A DNA stretch of 64,000 nucleotides from Flavisphingopyxis soli (GTDB lineage Bacteria > Pseudomonadota > Alphaproteobacteria > Sphingomonadales > Sphingomonadaceae), in assembly GCF_007995095.1 (NCBI RefSeq), contig NZ_VOPY01000003.1, positions 62,001 to 126,000 of the forward strand, read 5' to 3'. The translations under genes were made by a program, and so were the position numbers. Positions within the stretch are counted from its first letter, which is position 1, and each line of letters opens with the position of its first letter. The notes under the pieces are model-generated. The model had not been told where the DNA came from. It did no database searches and saw only the letters and a program-made list of their open reading frames with translations. Positions 17,433 through 25,905 of the stretch are shown one piece after another.

Positions 17433-18389
17433 ATGACAACGGCATTCGAACGCAGGAGCGGGTTCCACGACGCGATCGCAACGCGTCTGGGTTCGCCGGG
17501 TCGATTGACCCGTTTGCAGGGCTGGGCGATCGTCGGCGCGGGCAGCGTGCTCGCCGTCACCGCCGATGCGCTGACCGGCACGCAGGTGTGGTTCGGGCCG
17601 ATTTACCTCGTCCTGATCGGAATCACCGCGCTGACCATCGGCGGGCGCCAGGCGTTCGTCCTCGGTTTCGGCTTCCTCGGCGCGGGTTTCGTCATCAACG
17701 GCGGTCAAATCTATCCTTCGGGCGGCATGACGGTCGCCTGGAACGTCGCGATGCGTATCCTCGCGATCAGCTTCATCACCCTGTTGCTCGTCCGCTTGCG
17801 GCGATCGCACGCCCAGGAATGGCTGCTCGCGCGGACCGACCCGCTGACCGGCGCGCTCAACCGCCAGGCGTTCTTCGAAATCGTCCCCAAGGTGGCGCGG
17901 ACCGATAGCTGGAGCCTGCTCGCCTATGCCGATATCGACGGGTTCAAGGCGCTCAACGACATTCACGGCCATGCCGCCGGCGACGCCGTGCTCAAGGCCT
18001 TTGCCGACGATGTCCGCCGCGCGATTCGCGACGGCGACCTGTTCGCCCGGATCGGCGGCGACGAGTTCGTCATCTATCTCCAGACCGCCAGCGAAGCCGA
18101 CGCGCGATCGGTCGCGCAGCGGCTCCACCTGCGCATGAACGCGGTGCCGCGCGCGGGCAGCGGGGCAATGCGCTGCAGCCTCGGCGTGCTGTTGCTGCCG
18201 CCCGGCCCCGTCGCGCTCGACGCCGAGCTGCGCATTGCCGACACGCTGATGTACCAGGCCAAGAGCGAAGGCGCCGCGCTCGTCGTCGCGACCGCGCAGT
18301 GGATCGACGGTGCGCCATTCGTCCCCGACGCGCCGCCGCGCGGCACCGCGCCGTTTCGGATCGTCGAACGGCCCGGACAGGCGGCCTGA
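17433..18389 (+). CDS. Membrane-bound diguanylate cyclase (GGDEF)
   Basis: 318 residues. Residues ~25-125 hold about four hydrophobic membrane segments with short loops, then the cytosolic GGDEF domain (ARTDPLTGALNRQAFFE onward). The active site reads GGDEF with an RDGD inhibitory site five residues upstream, so it should make c-di-GMP from GTP under product inhibition. The final ~45 residues are proline/alanine-rich and probably disordered. No phosphodiesterase domain. A CtrA-like box lies just upstream. Confidence 0.9.
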   Translation: MTTAFERRSGFHDAIATRLGSPGRLTRLQGWAIVGAGSVLAVTADALTGTQVWFGPIYLVLIGITALTIGGRQAFVLGFGFLGAGFVINGGQIYPSGGMTVAWNVAMRILAISFITLLLVRLRRSHAQEWLLARTDPLTGALNRQAFFEIVPKVARTDSWSLLAYADIDGFKALNDIHGHAAGDAVLKAFADDVRRAIRDGDLFARIGGDEFVIYLQTASEADARSVAQRLHLRMNAVPRAGSGAMRCSLGVLLLPPGPVALDAELRIADTLMYQAKSEGAALVVATAQWIDGAPFVPDAPPRGTAPFRIVERPGQAA

Positions 18390-18460
18390 ACCACGCTGCA
18401 TCGCCTCACCGGGCGCGGCGACGGGTTGGAATGGGGGTCGCGGACGGCTAGCAGGCGGGG

Positions 18461-19384
18461 ATGGACCTTGCCGCAATCATACACGAGACCTGGGCCGAGC
18501 TGGCGGCGCGCCGCGGCGCCGGACAGGTCGCCGACTATATTCCCGCGCTGGCCCGCGTCGACCCGACCAAGTTCGGCATCGCGCTCGCCACCCCCGACGG
18601 GCAGACGCACTGCGCTGGCGATGCCGCCGAGCCGTTCTCTATCCAGAGCATTTCGAAGGTCTTCGTCCTCGCTTTGGCGCTCGACCGGCACGGCCCGAAA
18701 CTGTTCGAGCGCGTCGGCCGCGAACCGTCGGGTGACCCGTTCAACTCGATCGTCCAGCTCGAACGCGATCACGGTATCCCGCGCAATCCCTTCATCAACG
18801 CCGGCGCGATCGTCACCACCGACCACCTGATCGATGACCGCCCGGTCGACGAGGCGATCGCCGAGCTGCTCGCCCTGCTGCGCACGATCGCCCGCGACGA
18901 CACGATCATGATCGATGGCGAGGTCGCGATGTCCGAATCGACCGCCGGCGACCGCAACCGCAGCCTCGCGTATTTCATGGCCAGCTTCGACGTCCTCAAC
19001 AACGCGGTGCCCGATATCCTCAACGGCTATTTCCGGCAATGCGCGCTGGCGCTGAGCTGCCGCAACCTTGCCGAAGCGGGCCTGTTCCTCGCTTGCGACG
19101 GGACCGACCCGGTGACCGGCCAGACGGTCGTGTCATCCGAGCGCTGCCGCCGGATCAACGCGCTGATGCTGACCTGCGGCCATTACGACAATTCGGGCCA
19201 GTTCGCTTACGAGGTTGGCTTTTGCGGCAAGTCGGGCGTCGGCGGCGGGATATTGGCGGTGGTGCCCAACCGCGCATCGATCGCGGTCTGGTCGCCCGGG
19301 CTGGGCGATGCAGGAACCTCGCTGCTCGGATCGGCGGCGCTCAGGCTGATCGCCGAAAAGACCGGCTGGTCGATCTTCGGCTAA
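18461..19384 (+). CDS. glsA: Glutaminase
   Basis: 307 residues, the typical length of bacterial serine-dependent glutaminases. The catalytic S-x-x-K is in FSIQSISKVF; NPFINAGAI, SESTAGDRNRSLAY and the CGHYDNSGQFAYEVGFCGKSGVGGGI block match the family through to the C-terminus. It converts glutamine to glutamate and ammonia. It lies downstream of the diguanylate cyclase on the same strand with a 71-bp gap. Confidence 0.95.
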   Translation: MDLAAIIHETWAELAARRGAGQVADYIPALARVDPTKFGIALATPDGQTHCAGDAAEPFSIQSISKVFVLALALDRHGPKLFERVGREPSGDPFNSIVQLERDHGIPRNPFINAGAIVTTDHLIDDRPVDEAIAELLALLRTIARDDTIMIDGEVAMSESTAGDRNRSLAYFMASFDVLNNAVPDILNGYFRQCALALSCRNLAEAGLFLACDGTDPVTGQTVVSSERCRRINALMLTCGHYDNSGQFAYEVGFCGKSGVGGGILAVVPNRASIAVWSPGLGDAGTSLLGSAALRLIAEKTGWSIFG

Positions 19385-19542
19385 CGTCCGGTGCGGTCAT
19401 CGATATCAAAATAGCGGCGAGTCCGCCGCCGTTCGCGCTTGCGGCGATTGTGGACGACGATCCAGGCGATCATTCCGGCAAAAACCAACGCTATCAGCAG
19501 ATAGGCCATGACCTGGCGCAAGACCGGATCATGCAGCATCAT
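19381..19542 (-). CDS. Small single-span membrane protein, hypothetical
   Basis: 53 residues starting MMLHDPVLRQVMAY. One hydrophobic helix (YLLIALVFAGMIAWIVV) is followed by a strongly basic stretch (HNRRKRERRRTRRY) and ends DIDDRTGR, so topology should be N-out, C-in. Its stop overlaps the end of glsA by a few bases. It is too short for standard ORF lists; the clean helix-plus-basic-tail layout argues that it is real. Function unknown. Confidence 0.5.
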   Translation of the reverse strand: MMLHDPVLRQVMAYLLIALVFAGMIAWIVVHNRRKRERRRTRRYFDIDDRTGR

Positions 19543-19630
19543 GGCCGCCAGTGATCGATTCGTCTGCGGAGGAGTCTCCAGTCATCGCAATCTTGCGCGC
19601 TATCAGAAATTTCTAAGCGTGTCCAATCCG

Positions 19631-19990
19631 TTAACCAAGCGTAATATTTTCGAGAACCAGCCACGCGGCAAGGACCGCATTGGCGATATTGAGAATGAGG
19701 ACCGCGGCGCTCGACATGTCCTTGGCAATCCGGATCGCCTCGTGGCGATCGGGATGAAGGCGATCGGCGAGCGCTTCGACCGCGCCGTTCATCGTTTCCA
19801 TTGCGAGCGCGACGACAAGCCCTGCGATCAGCAACGCCGCCGCCCAGGCTGGAGGTTGCAGGATGATCAGCACGATGATCGCAAGGCCGAGTGCAATCGC
19901 CTGGCTGCGGAACGCCTTTTCGCGCCGCCAGCCATCGCACAGTCCGGCGATACCGAACAATGTGCGCTGGTGCAGCGGTCGGTTCTTCAT
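19631..19990 (-). CDS. dgkA: Diacylglycerol kinase (prokaryotic, DgkA)
   Basis: 119 residues with three membrane helices. The family signature is clear: REKAFRSQAIAL at the first helix, AMETMNGAVEALADRL with the catalytic glutamates and asparagine, and KDMSSAAVLIL. It phosphorylates diacylglycerol at the inner membrane to recycle it to phosphatidate. The ATG overlaps the stop of the upstream putP by 4 nt, so it is translated from the putP message. Confidence 0.93.
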   Translation of the reverse strand: MKNRPLHQRTLFGIAGLCDGWRREKAFRSQAIALGLAIIVLIILQPPAWAAALLIAGLVVALAMETMNGAVEALADRLHPDRHEAIRIAKDMSSAAVLILNIANAVLAAWLVLENITLG

Positions 19991-21552
19991 GCGTCCTTCA
20001 TGGCCTCGGGCGGGGCGGCGACCGCGGCATGGCCCGACACGCCCGGCGCATGGGGCAGCTCACCGGTTTCGGCATAGAGCCGCGCGCGGTCGAAGGTCGC
20101 GTCGATTGCTGGCGATGGCGCAGGCGTGGCGCGGCTGACGAGCCAGATAGCGAAGCCCGAAGCGATGAAGCCCGGAACGATCTCGTACATCGTGTCGCTC
20201 AGGCCGAGCGCGATCCACGCGATGACGACGATCGCGCCGACGACGATGCCCGCGAGCGCGCCGGCCATCGTCGTGCGACGCCACAGCAAGCAGGCGAGGA
20301 TCAGTGGACCAAAGGCGGCACCGAAACCTGCCCAGGCATTCGATACGAGGCCGAGGATCGAGCTGTCGGGATCGAACGAGAGCAAGGCTGCGACGACGGC
20401 GACGACGAACACTGCGCCGCGCCCGATCGTTACCAGTTCGCGATCCGACGCGGGCGTGCGCTTGATCAGCGTATAGATATCTTCGGTCAGCGAGCTCGAC
20501 GAGACGAGCAACTGGCTCGAAATCGTCGACATGATCGCGGCGAGGATCGCGGCGAGCAGGAAGCCGGTGATGAGCGGGCTGAACAATACCTGGCTGAGAT
20601 AGATGAAGATCGTTTCGGAATCGAAGATGCTGCCGCCGGTGTTGCGGACATAGGCGGCCCCGACGAAGCCGGTGCCGAGCGCACCGAACAGAGCGACGAT
20701 CATCCAGCCCATGCCGATCCGGCGCATCGTCGGAACGTCGCGGACCGAACGGACCGCCATGAAGCGCACGATGATGTGCGGCTGGCCGAAATAACCCAGG
20801 CCCCAGGCTGCCGCGCTGATGATGCCGATTACCGTGGTGCCGGTAAACAGGCTCGAAAAGGCGCCGGGCGCCATGCCCTTGTCGGCTTCGACCCGACCGA
20901 TCGAGGCGGCAAGGTCGGCGAACGTTCCAAACTGATCGAAGGCGACGACCGGCACGAGGACCAGCGCGACGAACATGATGCAGCCCTGGACGAAGTCGGT
21001 CAGGCTGACCGCCAGAAAACCGCCGAACAATGTATAGGCGACGACCACCGCGGCGGTCATCGCGACGCCGGTGGTGTAATCCATGCCGAATGCCGAGGCC
21101 GCGAGCTTGCCGCCCGATACCATGCCGGCCGAGGTGTAGAGCGTGAAGAAAACGATGATGACGACCGCCGAGAGGATGCGCAGGGCGTGGCTCTTGTCGG
21201 CGAAGCGTTCCTCAAGGAAATCGGGGATGGTGATCGCGTCGTTGGCGACTTCGGTATAGGTCCTGAGGCGCGGGGCGACGAGGCGGTAATTGGCGTAGGC
21301 GCCGATGACGAGGCCGATGCCGATCCACGCCTGCGACAGTCCCGCGAGGTAGATCGCGCCGGGCAGGCCCATGAGCAGCCAGCCCGACATGTCGCTGGCA
21401 CCCGCGCTCAAGGCGGCGACGCCGGGACCGAGACGGCGCCCGCCCAACATATATTCCGATGCGTTGGCGGTGGACTTGCGCCAGGCGTAGACGCCGATGG
21501 CGAGCATCAGTGCGAAATAACCGACGAGCGAGATGACTGTACCGTTTTCCAT
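19987..21552 (-). CDS. putP: Sodium/proline symporter
   Basis: 521 residues starting MENGTVISLVGYFALML, a solute:sodium symporter with about 13 membrane helices. Family marks: YMLGGRRLGPGVAALSAGASDMSGWLLMGLPGA and the GWGLGYFGQPHIIVRFMA-type segment (here AWGLGYFGQPHI), both diagnostic of PutP. It imports proline with sodium. The hydrophilic C-terminal tail is variable. It is followed by dgkA with a 4-nt overlap; no putA lies in the window. Confidence 0.93.
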   Translation of the reverse strand: MENGTVISLVGYFALMLAIGVYAWRKSTANASEYMLGGRRLGPGVAALSAGASDMSGWLLMGLPGAIYLAGLSQAWIGIGLVIGAYANYRLVAPRLRTYTEVANDAITIPDFLEERFADKSHALRILSAVVIIVFFTLYTSAGMVSGGKLAASAFGMDYTTGVAMTAAVVVAYTLFGGFLAVSLTDFVQGCIMFVALVLVPVVAFDQFGTFADLAASIGRVEADKGMAPGAFSSLFTGTTVIGIISAAAWGLGYFGQPHIIVRFMAVRSVRDVPTMRRIGMGWMIVALFGALGTGFVGAAYVRNTGGSIFDSETIFIYLSQVLFSPLITGFLLAAILAAIMSTISSQLLVSSSSLTEDIYTLIKRTPASDRELVTIGRGAVFVVAVVAALLSFDPDSSILGLVSNAWAGFGAAFGPLILACLLWRRTTMAGALAGIVVGAIVVIAWIALGLSDTMYEIVPGFIASGFAIWLVSRATPAPSPAIDATFDRARLYAETGELPHAPGVSGHAAVAAPPEAMKDA

Positions 21553-21672
21553 GGAGCGCGGGGGTAAGGGGACTGACGCCGCGATGCAAGTGCAGCGCCC
21601 AACTCGCGCCATCAGGGCAAAATCGGAACTGCGCTGCCTTTGGCGGGTTGGTACCTGCAAGAGGAGACGAGC

Positions 21673-21924
21673 ATGACCGACACGACGCAGTCCAAGGACA
21701 CGCAACTGATCGAAGAAAAACGGATGGCCGACATGGCTGTCGCGCCCGGTGAACCCGCGACGCGACGCGAGAAGGGCGAAGCGCCGACGCGCGCCGACGA
21801 CGACGGCATGGCGCAGACGCCCAAGGACGAGCTCAAAGACGCCGATCGTGACGAGGAGAATCTGGAAGAGGGCATCGAGGATTCGATGGACGCATCCGAT
21901 CCGCCCTCGTCGACCCAGCCTTAG
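21673..21924 (+). CDS. Small acidic hydrophilic protein, hypothetical
   Basis: 83 residues from the ATG at 21673 (GAGGAGA upstream). Almost entirely charged and polar, with Glu/Asp clusters (DELKDADRDEENLEEGIED), no hydrophobic core and no signal peptide, so probably disordered. Divergent from putP. No function can be assigned. Confidence 0.65.
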   Translation: MTDTTQSKDTQLIEEKRMADMAVAPGEPATRREKGEAPTRADDDGMAQTPKDELKDADRDEENLEEGIEDSMDASDPPSSTQP

Positions 21925-22060
21925 ACGGTGGATCAGGCCGTAGTCGCCATTGCGCCTGATGCCGCGACCGCCATGCGGTAGCATGCACGATTTGGCCCTG
22001 CGGCTTTCCTGGCGTGGCGATTGCGGCTAGCCTGCCGACACCACAGGTCGGGAGAAAGCG

Positions 22061-22414
22061 ATGAGCGCGCGCGAATATGACAGTTTCAGCGATTTCTGGC
22101 CGTTCTATCTGCGCGAGCATGCGCGCCCGGCAACGCGTGCGCTGCATTATGCAGGCACGACGCTGACGATCGCGTTGGTCGTCTATGTTGCGATAACCGG
22201 CCATTACCTGTGGCTGATCGCGCTGCCCGTCGTCGGTTACGGCTTTGCCTGGGGCGCGCATTTCGGAGTCGAGAAGAACCGTCCGGCGACCTTTACCTAT
22301 CCCTTGTGGTCGCTCGCGGCGGATTACCGGATGTGGGGCCTGTGGTTGACCGGCCGGCTGGCGTCCGAGCTCGATCGCGCCGGTGTTGTCCAGAATCGGG
22401 AGGTGGCCCGATGA
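22061..22414 (+). CDS. DUF962 / Mpo1-like protein
   Basis: 117 residues. DUF962 features are FWPFYLREHARPATRALHYAGT, two central membrane helices, and HFGVEKNRPATFTYPLWSLAADYRMW with the conserved histidine and ENRPATF-like block. The yeast relative Mpo1 is an Fe(II) dioxygenase that alpha-oxidises 2-hydroxy fatty acids from phytosphingosine. A similar lipid role is attractive in a lineage whose sphingolipids carry 2-hydroxy acyl chains, but this is inference. Its stop overlaps the next start by 4 nt. Confidence 0.88.
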   Translation: MSAREYDSFSDFWPFYLREHARPATRALHYAGTTLTIALVVYVAITGHYLWLIALPVVGYGFAWGAHFGVEKNRPATFTYPLWSLAADYRMWGLWLTGRLASELDRAGVVQNREVAR

Positions 22415-22746
22415 GCGCCCCCGTTCATGTCGCGATCCCCCACAAGCTCGGCAAGGACGAGGCGCGTCGACGCTTAAAGTCGCGCGTCGGCGAACTGCCG
22501 GGGCATATCCCCGGTGGCATGGCGACGGTGTCGAGCGACTGGGCGGGCGAGGATGTCATGCAGCTCAACGTCGCGGCGATGGGGCAGGACGTCAAGGCGC
22601 GGATCGTCGTACTCGACAATGCACTCGACGTGACGATCGACTTGCCGCCGATGCTCGGCTTTTTCGGTGACATTATCCGTAAGGCGGTCGCGGCCAAGGG
22701 CAGCCAGTTGCTCCTCGACGATAACAGCGAGCGGAAGGACGACTGA
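22411..22746 (+). CDS. Polyhydroxyalkanoate-system (PHA_gran_rgn) family protein
   Basis: 111 residues. Matches the small PHA-granule family: HVAIPHKLGKDEARRRLKSRVGEL, then a beta-rich middle and IDLPPMLGFFGDIIRKAVAAKGSQLLL. Function is not firmly known; the name comes from genome context elsewhere. It is translationally coupled on both sides: ATGA with DUF962 upstream and a 1-base stop/start overlap with the lipoprotein downstream. Confidence 0.82.
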   Translation: MSAPVHVAIPHKLGKDEARRRLKSRVGELPGHIPGGMATVSSDWAGEDVMQLNVAAMGQDVKARIVVLDNALDVTIDLPPMLGFFGDIIRKAVAAKGSQLLLDDNSERKDD

Positions 22747-23048
22747 TGCGGATGACGGCGACGAGGCACTATTGCGCGGCGCTGACAATGGCGGGCGCGC
22801 TGGCGGCCTGCGGTACGGTGCCGCCGCAAGACGCCGATGCGAATGCGCAGACAGTGGCCCGGGTCGCAACTCCTGACGATCGGGCCGCGACAGCCAGCGA
22901 CGATGCTCCGAAGCCCGCCAATCAGCAGGCGATAGACAGCCCCGCGAAGACCCCGGCCGAGCGCGCTGCCGAGGCCGCAAGAAAGGCTGGGCGGGAGCCG
23001 CCGCCGGTGATGATGACCGATCCGCACCCCGAGCCGGTGCCGCAATAG
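22746..23048 (+). CDS. Small lipoprotein, hypothetical
   Basis: 100 residues. A lipoprotein signal peptide ends in ALAACG (cysteine ~22). The mature part is Ala/Asp/Pro-rich, low-complexity and probably disordered (KTPAERAAEAARKAGREPPP). Last gene of the three-gene coupled run, convergent with the KAS III gene. Confidence 0.7.
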   Translation: MRMTATRHYCAALTMAGALAACGTVPPQDADANAQTVARVATPDDRAATASDDAPKPANQQAIDSPAKTPAERAAEAARKAGREPPPVMMTDPHPEPVPQ

Positions 23049-23070
23049 GGATCGTAAAGCGCCTGGCCGG

Positions 23071-24231
23071 TCAGACCGACTTGCGCAGCGTGACGCAACC
23101 CGCTGAATAGCCCGCGCCGAACGAGCAGATGATCCCGGTATCGCCGGGCGCAAGGTCGGCATTGTGTTCGTGGAAGGCGATGATCGATCCCGCCGAGCTG
23201 GTATTGGCATAGCGGTCGAGCACCGTCGGGCTTTCATCGTCGCTCGCCTCGTGACCGAGCACGCGCTGGGCGATCAGCCGGTTCATCCCTGCATTGGCCT
23301 GGTGGAGCCACATCCGGCGAATATCGGTTGCGGCGAGACCGTGGACATCGAGTTCGTCGGCGATCATCTGCGCGACCATCGGGATGACTTCCTTGAACAC
23401 CTTGCGCCCTTCCTGGACGAAGAGCCGGTCGGTGGCGCCGTCGTCGCGGTCCTCCTGAGGTGGTTCGGCACGGTTCAAGAAGCCGAAATTGTTGCGAATG
23501 TTGTTCGAGTACTGCGTGATCAATCTGGTCCCGACGATCTCCCAGTGACCCGCTGGCGCGATGTCGGCGGCCTCGACGAGGATCGCGGTGACGACGTCGC
23601 CGAAGATGAAGTGGCTGTCGCGGTCGCGCCAGTTGAGATGGCCAGAGCAGATTTCGGGATTGACGATCAGCACCGAACGAACGGTCCCGGCGCGGATGAA
23701 ATCGGCCGCGACCTGGATCGCGAAGGTCGCCGACGAGCAGGCGACGTTCATGTCGAAGCCGAAACCGCCGCCAGCCTTTTCGCCGATGCCGAGCGCGTCC
23801 TGGATCTCGACCGCCATCGCCGGATAGGCGCGCTGCATGTTCGAAGCGGCGCACAATACCGCGCCCACGTCGCCGGCGTCGCGGCCGGCGCGCGCGAGCG
23901 CATCGCGGGCTGCCGCGACGCCGATCTCGGCAAGGACCGAGAGCGCGTCGTCGGGACGCCTGGGAAAGGCGGGACACATGCGTTCGGGATCGAGGATCGC
24001 GTCCTTCGACAGGACGTGCCGCGCCTTGATCCCGCTCGCCTTTTCGATGAACTCGACCGAGCTTGGCGCGAGCGGCTGGCGCGTGCGCGCCGCGATGGCG
24101 TCGGCATGGGCGGCGTTGTCGGCTGTAACCCAGGCGTTGAAACTGGCGACCAGCTCTTCGTTCGAAATGCTGTCGGGCGGGGTGAACAGGCCGGTCGCGC
24201 TGATCACGGGGCGGGGAGTCGAATGGGGCAT
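23071..24231 (-). CDS. Beta-ketoacyl-ACP synthase III family protein
   Basis: 386 residues, thiolase-fold condensing enzyme. The catalytic triad is visible: Cys in NVACSSATFAIQ, His in WLHQANAGMNRLIA and Asn in DRYANTSSAGSI. It is longer than canonical FabH (~320), with an extra N-terminal region (NAWVTADNAAHADAIAARTRQ), so it belongs to a FabH-like subgroup whose substrate may not be acetyl-CoA plus malonyl-ACP. No fatty-acid cluster lies beside it. FabH for chain initiation, or secondary lipid/polyketide synthesis, are both open. Confidence 0.88.
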   Translation of the reverse strand: MPHSTPRPVISATGLFTPPDSISNEELVASFNAWVTADNAAHADAIAARTRQPLAPSSVEFIEKASGIKARHVLSKDAILDPERMCPAFPRRPDDALSVLAEIGVAAARDALARAGRDAGDVGAVLCAASNMQRAYPAMAVEIQDALGIGEKAGGGFGFDMNVACSSATFAIQVAADFIRAGTVRSVLIVNPEICSGHLNWRDRDSHFIFGDVVTAILVEAADIAPAGHWEIVGTRLITQYSNNIRNNFGFLNRAEPPQEDRDDGATDRLFVQEGRKVFKEVIPMVAQMIADELDVHGLAATDIRRMWLHQANAGMNRLIAQRVLGHEASDDESPTVLDRYANTSSAGSIIAFHEHNADLAPGDTGIICSFGAGYSAGCVTLRKSV

Positions 24232-24417
24232 GCGCCCGCGTTAACCGTGCAGCCTGTCACTGGCAATGCAAGGCGTCGGAACGCTGTTGCATCGAAACAA
24301 CATGTCGCAAACTTATCCTGAACCGACAGAAAACATCACGTTAACGGCTTGCTAACCATCGTCGTGCCATGGTTGTTAGGCGATGGGGATGGACGTGAGA
24401 CGAGCGGGAGTACGACG

Positions 24418-24969
24418 ATGACCACCAGTTCAAGGCCGGCGATGGGCAACCGAGCCCTCGAGGAAATGAAGGAATTCGCGAGTTTTCCGAAGGGAACCCA
24501 GCGCTATATCCGCCGCGCGCTCGACGTCGGGCTCGACCGTGACGACGCGATCGCCTTGTGGTCGCGCGACGTCATCGAGGAAACCAGCATCAAGGTCCAG
24601 GCGCGCGTCTATCGCAAGCTCGACCGCATCCGCGGCGAGATCCCAGACGACAGCGGCATCGAGACCGTCGAGACCTTCATGGCGCCGCTGGTGTCGGTCG
24701 CCGCGTTCGACCTCGGCCAGAACCGGATCGACAATTTCGCGGCATTCCGCTTTCTCTACGAGCGCCTGATCGGTGCCGCGGCACGGCCATGGTTGCCCGG
24801 AGCATTCTGCGCCGCCGCCGCCTTGCCGCACATCCACCCCGAGCGGCGCCGCGCGCTGCTCCAGTCGATCAGCGAGGCCGCCGCAACCGCGCCCGGCTGG
24901 TCGAACCGCGAACCCACCTTCTTTCCCGCCTGGGTCGACAAGATCGACATGAGCAAGGCAGCGAACTGA
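24418..24969 (+). CDS. Hypothetical protein
   Basis: 183 residues from the ATG at 24418 (GCGGGAG upstream). Soluble and helical; blocks such as FASFPKGTQRYIRRALDVGLDRDDAIALWSRDVIEE and FRFLYERLIGAAARPWLPG look like a conserved family I cannot name. A TTAA-N7-CTAA box (24341-24355), one mismatch from the CtrA consensus, lies upstream. A strong terminator follows. Confidence 0.7.
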   Translation: MTTSSRPAMGNRALEEMKEFASFPKGTQRYIRRALDVGLDRDDAIALWSRDVIEETSIKVQARVYRKLDRIRGEIPDDSGIETVETFMAPLVSVAAFDLGQNRIDNFAAFRFLYERLIGAAARPWLPGAFCAAAALPHIHPERRRALLQSISEAAATAPGWSNREPTFFPAWVDKIDMSKAAN

Positions 24970-25004
24970 AGCGTTGCATCATCGAATCAAGCCTTTTTGG
25001 GGGC

Positions 25005-25041
25005 GAGGGCCGGTCATCCGAGAGGGTGGCCGGCTCTTTTT
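25005..25041 (+). terminator. Intrinsic terminator
   Basis: GAGGGCCGGTCATCC pairs, with a small bulge, with GGGTGGCCGGCTC around a GAGA loop, followed by TTTTT. It ends transcription of the hypothetical gene; trmB converges from the other side. Confidence 0.7.
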
Positions 25042-25084
25042 CGTTCGGTCAGCCTTTTGGCCCAGCTTCCCCGCCCAGTCCCTC

Positions 25085-25804
25085 TCAACGCCGCCGATAG
25101 CGGAAATACCAGACCTCGTGCCCTAACCGCCGCGCCTTGGCTTCGTAGCGGGTTTCGGGCCAGCCGCCGGGGCGACGCAGGAAATCCTGCGGTGTGTTCG
25201 CCAGCCATTCGAAGGCGCCGTCTTCGCCAATTCGCGGCTGCATCTGCATCAGCGCCCAGCGAAGATAGACGGGATGATCGGTGCCGAAGCGAAATTCGCC
25301 GCCGGGCCTGAGCTTGCGCGCGATCATGTCGAGCGGGCCGGGGTTCATCATCCGGCGCTTGGCGTGGCGCGCCTTGGGCCAGGGGTCGGGGTGGAGCAGG
25401 TAGACGAAGCTCAAGCTGCCGTCGGGGATGCGCGCGAGAATCTCGAGCGCGTCGCCGTGATGGATGCGGACATTGCCGTGCGTGCCGACATCGCGGCCGT
25501 CGCGGATATGGCCAAGCGCCTGCGCGACGCCGTTGATGAAGGGCTCGGCACCGATAAAGCCATGATCGGGCAGCAGGTCGGCGCGGCCCGCCATATGCTC
25601 TCCGCCGCCGAAGCCGATTTCGAAATGGAGCGGGCAGTCGCGGCCGAACAAGGCGGTCGCGGTGACGGGGCCATCGGCAGGAACGGCGATCGCGGGAAGC
25701 AGCTCGTCGACCAGCTGTTGCTGCCGGTCGCGTAGCTTCTTTCCCTTGGCGCGCCCGTAAAGGCGGCTCAGGGTGGTCGGATCACCGGGTTTGTTTGCAC
25801 TCAT
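25085..25804 (-). CDS. trmB: tRNA (guanine-N7-)-methyltransferase
   Basis: 239 residues starting MSANKPGDPTTLSRLYGRAKG; the longer reading adds a non-homologous extension. SAM-binding motif I is FEIGFGGGEHM, with the TrmB-specific HPDPWPKARHAKRRMMNP and the C-terminal ETRYEAKARRLGHEVW (T-x-Y-E) signature. It makes m7G46 in tRNA. All catalytic motifs are present. Confidence 0.94.
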   Translation of the reverse strand: MSANKPGDPTTLSRLYGRAKGKKLRDRQQQLVDELLPAIAVPADGPVTATALFGRDCPLHFEIGFGGGEHMAGRADLLPDHGFIGAEPFINGVAQALGHIRDGRDVGTHGNVRIHHGDALEILARIPDGSLSFVYLLHPDPWPKARHAKRRMMNPGPLDMIARKLRPGGEFRFGTDHPVYLRWALMQMQPRIGEDGAFEWLANTPQDFLRRPGGWPETRYEAKARRLGHEVWYFRYRRR

Positions 25805-25905
25805 GGGGCGCGCGGGTAGCGTGGCGCAGCGACGAGGTCGAGGAATAAACGGATAGCAAGGGAACGCGCCGGGACGACGATCCGTTGAACGTGTAAGGAG
25901 AATAC

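Noticed and set aside
19891-21567. 558-codon plus-strand ORF opposite putP
   Set aside because: Arg/Asp-rich low-complexity translation, antisense to a clear symporter.
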